A stretch of DNA of 64,000 nucleotides, taken from positions 248,034 through 312,033 of the forward strand of contig NZ_VANV01000009.1 in assembly GCF_022496765.1 (NCBI RefSeq). Direction: 5' to 3'. Made by a program: the position numbers and the translations under genes. Positions 34,413 to 42,696 of the stretch are shown one piece after another (the first letter of the stretch is position 1; each line of letters opens with the position of its first letter). Source of the DNA: Acidaminobacter sp. JC074. Its GTDB lineage: Bacteria; Bacillota; Clostridia; Peptostreptococcales; Acidaminobacteraceae. A model generated the notes under the pieces. It searched no databases and was not told the origin of the DNA. It saw nothing but the letters and a program-made list of their open reading frames with translations.

Positions 34413-35693
34413 CTATTCTTCTCTTTCTTTATTTAAAGTTTCAGGTAAGAATAACCAGATAACAGCGCCTGTTACTAGTATACCCATTGCCACAGAGAAT
34501 ATACCAACCATACCAACTGAAGTTGCAGCGATACCTGCAATAATTGGTAATGCAAATGAAGATATAATTCTACCACCGTTGAATGAGATACCTGGTGCTA
34601 AACCTGAGAATCTCTTAGGGAATAACTCTGTATAGTATGCACCCCATGCTCCTGAGAAACCGAAACAGAAACCTAAGAAGATTGATACTACTTTGAAAGA
34701 AGATACTGCATCAGCGTTTAATCTAGTAAAGATGAATACCAATACTGCTGCAAATACCATACCGATTAACGGCTTCTTTCTACCAAACTTATCTGCAATA
34801 AAGCCCCATGAGTTGTAACCAATTAACTGACCAATACCTTGAAGTGAGTATATTGAACCAGCAGTTACAGCTGACATGCCTAAGATAGTTCTTAAGTAGT
34901 TTGTTGCATTGTTTGAGTAAGCTGAGTAAGCTGTAAAGTTCATACCAGACAATAAGATAACACCTATACCAATGAATAAGTATTTACCTTTGTACATTGA
35001 TAAGTAGTGAATCTTTTCACCCTTGTTCTGAGCAGCTTCTGCATTTCTCTTTAAAGTTAACTCTTTATCGTCTGGAACGAAGAAGAATGTAAGTACTGCA
35101 CCAATAACTGGTGGAATAACTGCTGTTAAAACTAATAGTCTCCAGTTATCATCACCTAACATACCATAAACTTTACCACCGAAAATCATAGCCAGTGAGA
35201 ATGTTGATGTTAAGATTGCTGCTAACTTACCTCTTAGCTCAGGCTTGAACATTTCTGTTACAAGTGGTACCGCTGTACCGAATACACCACCAAGTGCAAA
35301 ACCAGTCATAAATCTAGCAGCTCTCCATAAAGTGAAGTTCGTTGGTGATAATAATGGTAAGAATGTAAATGCTGAAATTAATAATGCAATTGTCATTAAT
35401 GTTCTTTTCTTACCAATTCTTGTTGTTAACATACCAAATACTAATGTACCTGGGATTGTTGCAAATGACATGATTGCAAAGATTGCAGATGCTTGAGTTA
35501 CCTCAAATCCAAAACCACCATCAGCAATAGCTGCTGTCATTGTAGGACGTGTAAACGTACCTAACATAAAGTTATAACAGTAGAAGAAATAGATTGTTAA
35601 AATCGATAAAAACGCCGCTATTCTCTGACCGTTACTCCTGTCTTTACCCAAGATGATACCATTATCCTCTTCGACAAGTTTTTTAGCTCCCAT
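34413..35693 (-). CDS. MFS transporter
   Basis: A 426-residue carrier with about 12 spans and a cytoplasmic acidic N-terminus. The family loop between helices 2 and 3 is GMLTTRIGKKRTLM, and its counterpart between helices 8 and 9 is GFIADKFGRKKPLIG. The first helix after the N-terminus (FFYCYNFMLGTFTRPTM) recalls sugar/organic acid carriers. Substrate unknown. It follows the SnoaL-like gene by 17 bases and precedes the symporter, so two unrelated transporters share this unit. Confidence 0.88.
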   Translation of the reverse strand: MGAKKLVEEDNGIILGKDRSNGQRIAAFLSILTIYFFYCYNFMLGTFTRPTMTAAIADGGFGFEVTQASAIFAIMSFATIPGTLVFGMLTTRIGKKRTLMTIALLISAFTFLPLLSPTNFTLWRAARFMTGFALGGVFGTAVPLVTEMFKPELRGKLAAILTSTFSLAMIFGGKVYGMLGDDNWRLLVLTAVIPPVIGAVLTFFFVPDDKELTLKRNAEAAQNKGEKIHYLSMYKGKYLFIGIGVILLSGMNFTAYSAYSNNATNYLRTILGMSAVTAGSIYSLQGIGQLIGYNSWGFIADKFGRKKPLIGMVFAAVLVFIFTRLNADAVSSFKVVSIFLGFCFGFSGAWGAYYTELFPKRFSGLAPGISFNGGRIISSFALPIIAGIAATSVGMVGIFSVAMGILVTGAVIWLFLPETLNKEREE

Positions 35694-35710
35694 GTTGCCT
35701 CCTTAATATT

Positions 35711-36847
35711 TTATAATTCCTCATCCACATGCCCAATGTGAATTTGTCTTAAGACATCTAATCCATCATAAGTCATCCACTCTTCTTCGATCTTGCCATC
35801 GATGACTTTCACATGGTTAATACCTAAAATCTCAACTGCATTGCCTAACGGCTTTCCAAACATGCCAAGACCTTCATGTAAACCACTGATTCTCCATCTA
35901 ACTGCAACGTCATGACCGTCTTTTTCTGGTCTCTGGTTACAAGTTATACGGTCAATTGTAAACTTTGCATTTGGAAAAGATGCAAATAAGCTTACTAACA
36001 TGCCTTGGATCTTATGGTGACCCACTAAATCCTTATCACAAATATAGTGAATAACAGCATTTTCTTGATAGTATTTAGTTACTTCATTAAACAATCTGCA
36101 AGAGTAAATATTGTTGTATGCTTCTTTAACAAGTTCTCCTACTGAATTGTCTTTAGCCTGGTACTTCTCTGGGAAATATTGACCCTTGAAGTTCTCATCT
36201 TTGCCGAAGTGTGTTTTATTAACACCATTTGTATCTTTAGAGTTAAGTGCCATTTTCTTTGCAACCTCTACTGGATCAAATCCTAATTGTTTTACAATCC
36301 ATAAATTATCACGTACTAACCACTCTTCAAAGATTCTATTGTTTTCAGCAGCACAATCTACTGTTGTTCTAAAGTTAACTTTTTTACCTGTTGCTGGACC
36401 AAAACCAGAGTCATTTAAATTTGTAGCAGTTGAAATGATTCTATGTGATGATAGGTAACCGTTTTCCCCAAATTTAGACCATACTACATTTTGTCCAATT
36501 AACTTTCTATCAGGAAAAGCGTGTAATGTTTCTAATGTTCCAGCGATAACTGATTGAATACCCACAGCATTATGAGCACCAAAATGCATTGTTACATTGT
36601 TATGATATGTGTCATAAATAACGCCAATGCCTTTTTCTTCCCAAATTTCATGTGTGATTTTCATAATATAGTCAACAAAATCATTGTAAGCCTTATCAAA
36701 GCCCTTTGGATTTTGTTTTGATTCTGATAGCTTTACAAAATCATTGTAATCATGATTGTTTACAGGATTTACTTCATTTGAATCGCCATAGTGAATCCCA
36801 TATACATCTTTAGCGACTTGTTTTTTGATCTCTTTTTTTTCTGTCAT
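35711..36847 (-). CDS. SnoaL/NTF2-like family protein, 378 aa
   Basis: The protein seems to contain two NTF2-like (SnoaL) cone-shaped domains: one at about 55-200 (TLETLHAFPDRKLIGQNVVWSKF) and one at about 230-370 (QGMLVSLFASFPNAKFTIDRITC), each with the helix-then-strands pattern of the fold. No catalytic residue is identifiable from sequence alone. Proteins of this fold act as cyclases, isomerases, dehydratases or binding domains. It is the first gene of a unit with two transporters and has an AGGAGG site and its own promoter. Confidence 0.7.
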   Translation of the reverse strand: MTEKKEIKKQVAKDVYGIHYGDSNEVNPVNNHDYNDFVKLSESKQNPKGFDKAYNDFVDYIMKITHEIWEEKGIGVIYDTYHNNVTMHFGAHNAVGIQSVIAGTLETLHAFPDRKLIGQNVVWSKFGENGYLSSHRIISTATNLNDSGFGPATGKKVNFRTTVDCAAENNRIFEEWLVRDNLWIVKQLGFDPVEVAKKMALNSKDTNGVNKTHFGKDENFKGQYFPEKYQAKDNSVGELVKEAYNNIYSCRLFNEVTKYYQENAVIHYICDKDLVGHHKIQGMLVSLFASFPNAKFTIDRITCNQRPEKDGHDVAVRWRISGLHEGLGMFGKPLGNAVEILGINHVKVIDGKIEEEWMTYDGLDVLRQIHIGHVDEEL

Positions 36848-36872
36848 GATGCCTCCTTCACTTTATATTAAT

Positions 36873-36901
36873 ATTTTATAAAGTTTACAGTATTGAAACA
36901 A
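36873..36901 (-). promoter_or_regulatory. Sigma-A type promoter of the SnoaL-like gene at 36847
   Basis: TTGTTT and TAAAAT with a 17-base spacer on the minus strand, 26 bases before the start codon. Confidence 0.6.
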
Positions 36902-36975
36902 CTTATGAATATGCCTTTTATTTCCATAAATATATAGTGAAATTTATTACCCACCTGTCCCAAGCTATTTTTACG

Positions 36976-37014
36976 TAAAAAAACACTGAAAACCGTTGAT
37001 TTTCAGTGTTTACT
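36976..37014 (-). terminator. Intrinsic terminator of the TPR regulator
   Basis: A 12-bp stem (AAACACTGAAAA / TTTTCAGTGTTT) with a 7-base loop, followed by T residues on the minus strand. It separates the regulator from the SnoaL unit. Confidence 0.85.
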
Positions 37015-37134
37015 AAAAAGATACTATTAGAGTATAAAATTTGCAGTTCGTTAATCATTTATCATAGATAAGTCTGCATCCATTGAAAAAGCTCAATAAA
37101 TCTCATAATGCAAATTTGTATTTAATTTCCAATA

Positions 37135-38373
37135 TTATATAGCAGCGTTATATAAAAGTATGTTAAGCTCACCAATTAGTTGTTTTATGGTATTATTTGA
37201 TGCATTTGTAAGCTTAGCCTTCATGATTCTTTCTATCAAGTAATAGTTCATTTCAAGCAAGAGTTTTCTTTCACTCTTTATAAACTCAAGGCCCAGGCCA
37301 AACTGTTTCATATGCCTAACTGCATGTGTATAACCTTCTTCTAACTCATTAAAGAGTCGATCTAATAAGTTTTGAATAGATTCATAAGATTTTACAGCTC
37401 CCTTTACCTTTAAGTAGGTATAGACAAAATCATGATACCTGCTTGAAATAATCCAGTCACCTTCTTTAAAAATAAGATCCATGTATTCAGAAGCCTTAAC
37501 TAACTCATTATTTTCAAAATAATACTTGGCATATTGATTATATACATTGAAACGGACTTCACTGTTTTCAGGCATCATTTTTTCAGCCTTAACATAATAA
37601 TCAAATGCCTTATCAGTACTGTTTCTCTCTTTTTCTATCTCAGCCAATCTCATATACAAAAATATTTGGCTCTCTATATCTTCATGATAAATAAAGACCT
37701 TCCTATAATAATCCTCACTCATATCTAGATTGCCAAGTTCAAAATAGGCCTTGGCCATATTCCTATACATATGGCCTGTAGTTAAGGGGCCACCGACCTT
37801 TACAAGGGTTTCATCAAATTCTGAAACAATCTTTTTAAACTCCTGGTTAGTCAAATCTTTGGCCTTCATATAAAGCATATCAGATAAGTAAAGGCCAAAA
37901 CGGTCAATATACTCTCTTCCCCTCATGGTATTTACGGCCGCATCAATATAAGAATAAGCACGGTCTTTAATACCTTGATTGAAATAATAATAAGCATAAC
38001 ACCTACAAACGATAGCGTAGTCTTCCATAAGTTCTCTTTCAAGAATCAAGGTCATCAACTTCTTTAAAACATCACGGTCTGAAGTTTGATTATATTCATC
38101 AATGTTTAAAGAAATCGTCGTCGCAAAATGACGAATCTGTTCTTCCTCTGTTAGATACAAATCATCGAAATCCATGCCAAAGGCCCTAGTTGTGCGAATC
38201 TTAAATGTAGAAGATCCCAGTTTTTTGCTCATTAGATACTGGTTGATAGAAGATTCATAAAGATCAATTTCCTCAGCGAAATTCTTAATCGAACCATACT
38301 TTTCGAATATTTTATTACGTATCTGAACACCATGTGATTTTAATTTAATGTCATTCGTCTTAAACTTATTCAT
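37135..38373 (-). CDS. HTH/TPR-type transcriptional regulator
   Basis: A 412-residue cytosolic protein. The N-terminus (about 15-75) is an Xre-like helix-turn-helix (FEKYGSIKNFAEEIDLYESSINQYL). The remainder is made of tetratricopeptide-type helical hairpins, for example AKAYFELGNLDMSEDYYRKVFIYHED and DKAFDYYVKAEKMMPENSEVRF. This combination is typical of the Rgg/PlcR (RRNPP) family, which often bind a signalling peptide. No peptide gene is evident beside it. It lies between the two SnoaL-like genes and may control them. Confidence 0.75.
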   Translation of the reverse strand: MNKFKTNDIKLKSHGVQIRNKIFEKYGSIKNFAEEIDLYESSINQYLMSKKLGSSTFKIRTTRAFGMDFDDLYLTEEEQIRHFATTISLNIDEYNQTSDRDVLKKLMTLILERELMEDYAIVCRCYAYYYFNQGIKDRAYSYIDAAVNTMRGREYIDRFGLYLSDMLYMKAKDLTNQEFKKIVSEFDETLVKVGGPLTTGHMYRNMAKAYFELGNLDMSEDYYRKVFIYHEDIESQIFLYMRLAEIEKERNSTDKAFDYYVKAEKMMPENSEVRFNVYNQYAKYYFENNELVKASEYMDLIFKEGDWIISSRYHDFVYTYLKVKGAVKSYESIQNLLDRLFNELEEGYTHAVRHMKQFGLGLEFIKSERKLLLEMNYYLIERIMKAKLTNASNNTIKQLIGELNILLYNAAI

Positions 38374-38404
38374 AATCCCTCCATAATTAATAGTATCAGA
38401 TAAT

Positions 38405-38444
38405 ACAAAAAAAATAAATGGACTGACATGTCAGCCCATTTATT
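38405..38444 (-). terminator. Intrinsic terminator of the second SnoaL-like gene
   Basis: A long stem (AATAAATGG, CTGACATGTCAG and CCATTTATT with one mismatch) followed by eight T on the minus strand. Confidence 0.85.
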
Positions 38445-38449
38445 CGCAT

Positions 38450-39466
38450 TTATTTGATATAGTCGGGGTTCAAAATTGACTGTGTTCTCTTAAAAACATC
38501 TAAACCTTGTTGCTTTAACCAGAATGGTATATCGATTAAAACCCAGTTTTCAGATAACTTGTCATCTACTCTACAGTATACATCAACAACTTGCATATCT
38601 GCATGAATACCACCAGGTAGTCCTAAGAAGCCACCAATTGGTGTATTTGATAAGTTTGGCCATCCAAAGAAACAAGCGAAGTTACCTTCTGCAAATCTAC
38701 AGACATGACCATTAAACTTCTTATCTTTTAGATTGTTTCTAAATGGTAGTTGATGTTGAAGTTGGTATCTTGGAATTGTATATGATGCACCGATACCACC
38801 TGGGCCGTACCAGATCATATTCTTTTGCCATGTTCTTTCTAGAACTTCTGGTGGACATCCCATTGCACCTGAATCATTTAATGCTGATAAATCATCAACC
38901 ATCTTGTTTACAAGTGCTAAAGTCTTAACACCTTCTTCTTCTGGAGCGTCTTCAAACAATAAACCATCATGATTTCTAGGACCTGGATAAACAAAGTATT
39001 GTCCAGTTGACGGCGGCAATGGATTTGCACCTGCTTGAATCATAAAACCAATAATATCTATAAATAAACCAGTTCTTGTGATCTTACCATTTTCAACACA
39101 TGAAAACTCAGCATATCTTAATGAAATCATTTTACCAGTTGGTCTAATACCTAACCACTCTTCATCAAACAACCCCATAAAATGACCCATGCTCATTACC
39201 CAAGTCTCACCACTGATTTCATTTGTACCACCGATGAAGATATCTTGACGACGTTGCATGTGCTTTACTGCCTTTGTTAATGGATACCAGAAATTCTCAA
39301 GTACGTTTTCATGACCCTTTTGTTCTCTAAAAGGATAAACGCCTCTCCAATCGTAGTCCTCACTCATATATTCTGATAAGACACTTTCTAAATTTTGACC
39401 ATTTGCTGCCTCTAAAGCATCAAAGTATGATCTCACCAAATCTTTTGCACTTTTATATTTTCCCAT
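38450..39466 (-). CDS. SnoaL-like (polyketide cyclase/NTF2) family protein, 338 aa
   Basis: A 338-residue protein with an NTF2-like fold repeated twice. The first SnoaL-type domain (about 5-155) begins SAKDLVRSYFDALEAANGQNLESVL and includes GEMW-like core strands such as EISGETWVMSMGHFMGLF. The second starts near residue 195 (LSALNDSGAMGC). It is rich in Trp, Phe and Gly and has no signal peptide. The distant relative at 35711-36847 has the same double domain but low similarity. The enzymatic role is unknown. Confidence 0.7.
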   Translation of the reverse strand: MGKYKSAKDLVRSYFDALEAANGQNLESVLSEYMSEDYDWRGVYPFREQKGHENVLENFWYPLTKAVKHMQRRQDIFIGGTNEISGETWVMSMGHFMGLFDEEWLGIRPTGKMISLRYAEFSCVENGKITRTGLFIDIIGFMIQAGANPLPPSTGQYFVYPGPRNHDGLLFEDAPEEEGVKTLALVNKMVDDLSALNDSGAMGCPPEVLERTWQKNMIWYGPGGIGASYTIPRYQLQHQLPFRNNLKDKKFNGHVCRFAEGNFACFFGWPNLSNTPIGGFLGLPGGIHADMQVVDVYCRVDDKLSENWVLIDIPFWLKQQGLDVFKRTQSILNPDYIK

Positions 39467-39721
39467 GTTGCCTCCTTGTCTTTCTAATTAATTCCATTAT
39501 AGATACGACAAGTCCAATAATCAATCTATACAATTTCCACAAACTAGAAGAAATATATAGTAAATATTATTTACCCTTTTTTTATGCGGGAAAACCTTTA
39601 TTTCAAGCCATTAATTAAAATCGTCAAAGTTTTATCAAAAATTTAAGCTTCTGAGATAAGTCTCAAAACCGCTATTTTCATACTATATAAGAATGACATT
39701 TTTTGTTAAATTTATATATTC

Positions 39722-39755
39722 AAAAAAAATATAAAGACGATGGTTCCCCATCGCC
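39722..39755 (-). terminator. Intrinsic terminator of the CD3324/tiny-ORF unit
   Basis: The stem CGATGG / CCATCG with a TTCC loop is extended by one outer G-C pair. On the minus strand it is followed by TTTATATTTTTTTT. Confidence 0.75.
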
Positions 39756-39762
39756 ATAAGTA

Positions 39763-39792
39763 CTATGCTTTAAACACCTCTGTGTTTTTCAT
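39763..39792 (-). CDS. Possible 9-residue peptide ORF
   Basis: ATG at 39792 with an AAAGGAG ribosome site nine bases upstream encodes MKNTEVFKA. It lies just before the terminator. Only the ribosome site supports it. Confidence 0.25.
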   Translation of the reverse strand: MKNTEVFKA

Positions 39793-39810
39793 TCTGATCA
39801 ACTCCTTTCT

Positions 39811-39879
39811 TCAAAAAATTCTGTTAGTTCTTAAGGTCCTGACCAAGTTTTCAAAGTTATATTGCGCCGCGTTGTTCAT
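39811..39879 (-). CDS. Possible 22-residue peptide ORF
   Basis: ATG at 39879, preceded by AAAGGGTGATCT, encodes MNNAAQYNFENLVRTLRTNR followed by IF, ending in TGA. It is 32 bases downstream of the CD3324-like gene and 18 bases before the 9-residue ORF. The basic, aromatic-rich composition and ribosome site make it a candidate small protein, but there is no independent support. Confidence 0.3.
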   Translation of the reverse strand: MNNAAQYNFENLVRTLRTNRIF

Positions 39880-39911
39880 AGATCACCCTTTATGAACACC
39901 TTTTAAATAAC

Positions 39912-40181
39912 CTATCCCACTTTCTTAGTGTAAACAATTTTCTTTATAGTCTCTTCACTTAAATAAAATTGTTCAGATAATTCCTGCACTCTCACGCCAG
40001 TTTTAAACAGTCTACGGATATTTCTGTTTCTATTATCAATATCCAGTCTCGAACCGCTTAATTCACCCCAAGCTGCCTTTTTTGTTGTCTTAGGAACGTA
40101 AATTATCCCACCACTAAAATATTCTTGCAAATCCTTTAGTAGATCTGGTGGTAATAATTCCGCCGCATTCTTGTAACCCAT
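39912..40181 (-). CDS. CD3324 family / Mor-activator-like small protein
   Basis: An 89-residue basic protein starting GYKNAAELLPPDLLKDLQEYFSGG, followed by YVPK and a W-G motif (KKAAWGELSG), and ending in a helix-turn-helix (VRVQELSEQFYLSEETIKKIVY). This is the arrangement of the CD3324 group, related to the Mor transcription activator. It is probably DNA-binding. The ATG has AGGAGG eight bases before it. The promoter appears to be upstream near 40285 (TATAAT on the minus strand). Confidence 0.7.
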   Translation of the reverse strand: MGYKNAAELLPPDLLKDLQEYFSGGIIYVPKTTKKAAWGELSGSRLDIDNRNRNIRRLFKTGVRVQELSEQFYLSEETIKKIVYTKKVG

Positions 40182-40248
40182 ATATAGTGCCTCCTAAATC
40201 TAATACTACCTTATTACCAATATGTGAGTTTACCGAACTCGTTGTCAT
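40114..40248 (-). CDS. Possible 44-residue ORF overlapping the CD3324-like gene
   Basis: ATG at 40248, with a strong GGGAGGTGG site directly upstream, opens a 44-codon frame that overlaps the first 68 bases of the CD3324-like gene in another frame. The site is the first good one in the transcript. It may serve translational coupling or be chance; no domain is recognisable. Confidence 0.3.
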   Translation of the reverse strand: MTTSSVNSHIGNKVVLDLGGTIYGLQECGGIITTRSTKGFARIF

Positions 40249-40328
40249 TAATCCACCTCCCATCTATTTATTACATTTATAATTATAACCGAAAAATACC
40301 TAGTTTTATTTTACAAAAGTATTACACC

Positions 40329-40351
40329 AAAAATGACACCCTAAAGTGCCA
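40329..40351 (-). terminator. Short intrinsic terminator after the MFS exporter
   Basis: A stem TGGCAC / GTGTCA (one G-U) with a 6-base loop, followed by five T on the minus strand. It overlaps the end of the MFS gene. Confidence 0.6.
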
Positions 40352-41582
40352 TCTCTTTTTCTTCTGTATTTGAAACAGATTTCTTTAATTTTATAGATGC
40401 AATAAAAATAATCATCATGACAATAGGTACCACATAAAGAACCGTTTCTATAGGATTACTATAGACAATCGGTGCAGCAATTGCCGGTGCTGCGGCCCAA
40501 GCCATAGAACCTACCATACCCTGAAGTCCAAATAAAGCGCCTCTTTCTGAAGCATCAACAGACATGGCTGAAGTTGAAGTAACAATCGGTTCTATACCAC
40601 CTACTATAACAAAGAACAACATATATATAATTGAAAACAATACCAAACCATTGACACCTAGTAAAGCTGCTAACTTATCATACTGTGTCAGCATGGCCAT
40701 CACAACAACACCTGATAAAACCAAAGTCGGTAAAACTTTAAACTTATCAAATCGTCTTGTTATCTTACCGATGTTCATAGATGCAAAGGCTGTAGAGAAA
40801 CCAACCAAACCTGTTAAGAGCCCAGTCACAGATGAAACATTTTCAGGTGCTACAAACTTCTTTACAAACAAGGCCAAATAAGGTGAAAAGATTGTTCTTG
40901 AGATTCTTAAGAAGAAAAGTGTTATCAATGCTGCTATGACAGTCGGTATCAATACATTGCCATAAGACTTAAACAAAGAAACTTTTTCTTCTGTTTTCTT
41001 TTTAAGTGTTGATTTATCTTCAGATATTAAAAATGTTACCATCAAGGCCCCTATCAGCATGATGGCCCCTCCTAAATAAAACGACATTCTATAACCAAAG
41101 AACTTTGCAAATAAACCACCAATCATAGGTCCTAACGAATAACCTATAAAAGTTGAGGAAGATATAACACCAAGGGCATCAGTCAAATGATCTCTAGGTG
41201 TATTTGATCCAACAAAGGCTGCAGCTGCAGTAACTGTTCCTGTTAAAAGTCCCTGTAATAGTCTTAAAGTTAAAAGTTGATAAACATTTGACACGGCTCC
41301 CATTAAGCCGATGACGATTACAGCTGAAAACATAGCCCTTAGAATCATAAGTTTTCTACCGTATTGATCAGAAAGCTTACCCCATATTGGCGCCATGATC
41401 CCCATCGTAATGGCAGGAGCCGCTGCTAATATTGATGTCCATAAATTAACCTGGGCTTCTGATGTAACCCCTAAATCTTCTATAATATAGAGTGGTAGAA
41501 ATGGTAAACCAAATCCAAAACTCATTAATGATATAACCTGTGTTGTCCATAGAATCCATAGATTCCTTTTCCAAAGTTCCAT
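40341..41582 (-). CDS. MFS multidrug-type exporter
   Basis: A 413-residue protein with 12 predicted spans. The chosen ATG (41582, MELWKRNLWIL) follows GGAGGC, and the longer ORF lacks a site. Motif A is GKLSDQYGRKLMIL between helices 2 and 3; motif C, typical of antiporters, is visible in FIGYSLGPMIGGLFAKFFGYR in helix 5. These are the signs of drug/H+ exporters such as MdtG or TetA types. Substrate unknown. Single-gene unit. Confidence 0.85.
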   Translation of the reverse strand: MELWKRNLWILWTTQVISLMSFGFGLPFLPLYIIEDLGVTSEAQVNLWTSILAAAPAITMGIMAPIWGKLSDQYGRKLMILRAMFSAVIVIGLMGAVSNVYQLLTLRLLQGLLTGTVTAAAAFVGSNTPRDHLTDALGVISSSTFIGYSLGPMIGGLFAKFFGYRMSFYLGGAIMLIGALMVTFLISEDKSTLKKKTEEKVSLFKSYGNVLIPTVIAALITLFFLRISRTIFSPYLALFVKKFVAPENVSSVTGLLTGLVGFSTAFASMNIGKITRRFDKFKVLPTLVLSGVVVMAMLTQYDKLAALLGVNGLVLFSIIYMLFFVIVGGIEPIVTSTSAMSVDASERGALFGLQGMVGSMAWAAAPAIAAPIVYSNPIETVLYVVPIVMMIIFIASIKLKKSVSNTEEKEMAL

Positions 41583-41660
41583 AAAGCCTCCAATACTTCG
41601 TGTATCTAAATAAAAAGATACAGGACTTAGCCTCATAAGTCAATATGATTTACACAAAGA

Positions 41661-41687
41661 AAAAAAATAGTCAAAAAAGACTATTTT
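41661..41687 (-). terminator. Intrinsic terminator after the RseC-like gene
   Basis: A 9-bp stem (AAAATAGTC / GACTATTTT) with a 6-base A loop and T tail on the minus strand. It contains the gene's stop codon. Confidence 0.85.
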
Positions 41688-42129
41688 AAATAACCGGAAG
41701 CTCTCCGTGATGTTTAATACCTGTTATGACAGACATATATCTTTTATTGTCTGCAAACTTATCTTTGTTCATCCTTAAAATAATATAAGTCACAGCCATA
41801 AATGCCAAGCCTAATAATATGGCATAGACATCATATAGTTTTAACCCCATTGATTGAAAAAGATAAATACCAGAAAATAGACCAACTAATAAGGTAATTA
41901 GTGGAATACCATATAAGAAAAATGAAGCTCTAAAGAAGTTTACATTTTCCATACTAAGTTCAACCTGGTCACCGACTTTAGCGCCAGCATGGTTGACAGC
42001 TGTCACCTGCATATTTAAAGTTTTTTCATCAAAATGACATGCACCGCAATTTTCACACGCTGTGTTTCTAGCGATATGAACATAAGCTTTTTCATCTTCT
42101 ACTTTAACTACAACACCTGTTGTTATCAT
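41686..42129 (-). CDS. RseC/MucC-like protein (SoxR-reducing system family)
   Basis: A 147-residue protein with the RseC plan. An N-terminal cytosolic domain carries a cysteine motif (ARNTACENCGACHF, Cys at about 25, 28 and 31) that may bind a metal or Fe-S cluster. Two close membrane spans follow (about 70-95 and 100-118), then a short tail. In Clostridia such proteins are often linked to the Rnf electron-transport complex, but no rnf gene is present in this window. It stands alone. Confidence 0.8.
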   Translation of the reverse strand: MITTGVVVKVEDEKAYVHIARNTACENCGACHFDEKTLNMQVTAVNHAGAKVGDQVELSMENVNFFRASFFLYGIPLITLLVGLFSGIYLFQSMGLKLYDVYAILLGLAFMAVTYIILRMNKDKFADNKRYMSVITGIKHHGELPVI

Positions 42130-42180
42130 ATCATCACTCCTATCATCACTAACTATACATTAGTATTCTAAAAAAGTAAA

Positions 42181-42657
42181 CTATAGAATCTTATGATAGA
42201 TCAAATCATCTATGTAATCACCAAGCTCAGGTTCATATTGGTGCATGACAACTCTACCACCAAGCTCAAAGCCACATTTTTCTATGGTCTTAATAGAAGC
42301 CTTGTTCCAAGAATAGATCTTTGTTCTAGCAATTAAAACACCTTGTGATTTCATATCCGCAAGTCCATAATTAGTCAAATCGGTGGCTAGATGTCTTTGC
42401 CTGTAGGTTTTTTTTACAGCACATGCTATATAACAAGCATGCGACTTGTTGCCTTCACCTCTTATCGCCCTAAACATTGCCGTAACTATATCATCTTCAA
42501 CGGCTATATATAGATTAACTTGATCTGATTTTAGTTCATCTACGATTTCTTCTAAAGTATCCATAGAAGTAAAACTCATTTTTGCATCTTGGGCCTTGAG
42601 TTCAAGACAAAAGTCTAAAATCAAGTCAGCATCTTTTAAATCTGCCTTTTTATACAT
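42181..42657 (-). CDS. GNAT family N-acetyltransferase
   Basis: A 158-residue single-domain acetyltransferase. The acetyl-CoA binding loop is TYRQRHLATDLTNYGL (about residues 93-108), in place of the common Q/RxxGxG/A, so it is slightly unusual. The next strand, VLIARTKIYSWNKASIKTIEKCGFELGG, is a typical GNAT ending, in which Asn of SWNKAS and Cys-Gly-Phe shape the substrate pocket. The substrate is unknown. Confidence 0.8.
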   Translation of the reverse strand: MYKKADLKDADLILDFCLELKAQDAKMSFTSMDTLEEIVDELKSDQVNLYIAVEDDIVTAMFRAIRGEGNKSHACYIACAVKKTYRQRHLATDLTNYGLADMKSQGVLIARTKIYSWNKASIKTIEKCGFELGGRVVMHQYEPELGDYIDDLIYHKIL

Positions 42658-42666
42658 ATTACCTCC

Positions 42667-42694
42667 AAAAAATTACAGTGCATATGCACTGTAA
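42667..42694 (-). terminator. Intrinsic terminator
   Basis: A perfect 22-base palindrome TTACAGTGCAT/ATGCACTGTAA, followed by six T on the minus strand, after the 284-residue unknown gene. Confidence 0.85.
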
Positions 42695-42696
42695 TA

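Larger units (their letters stand above)
39467..39910. promoter_or_regulatory. Non-coding stretch with promoter and tiny ORFs
   Basis: This 445-base gap contains a promoter for the SnoaL-like gene (TTGATT, 17 bases, TATAAT on the minus strand at 39496-39524), then about 200 bases of plain AT-rich DNA, then a terminator and two tiny ORFs described separately. No larger gene is seen. Confidence 0.6.

Noticed and set aside
39763..39879. Selenocysteine readthrough of the TGA at 39813-39811 to join the 22- and 9-residue ORFs
   Set aside because: No CxxU-like or other known Sec context and no SECIS-like hairpin right after the TGA. The joined product has no recognisable family.
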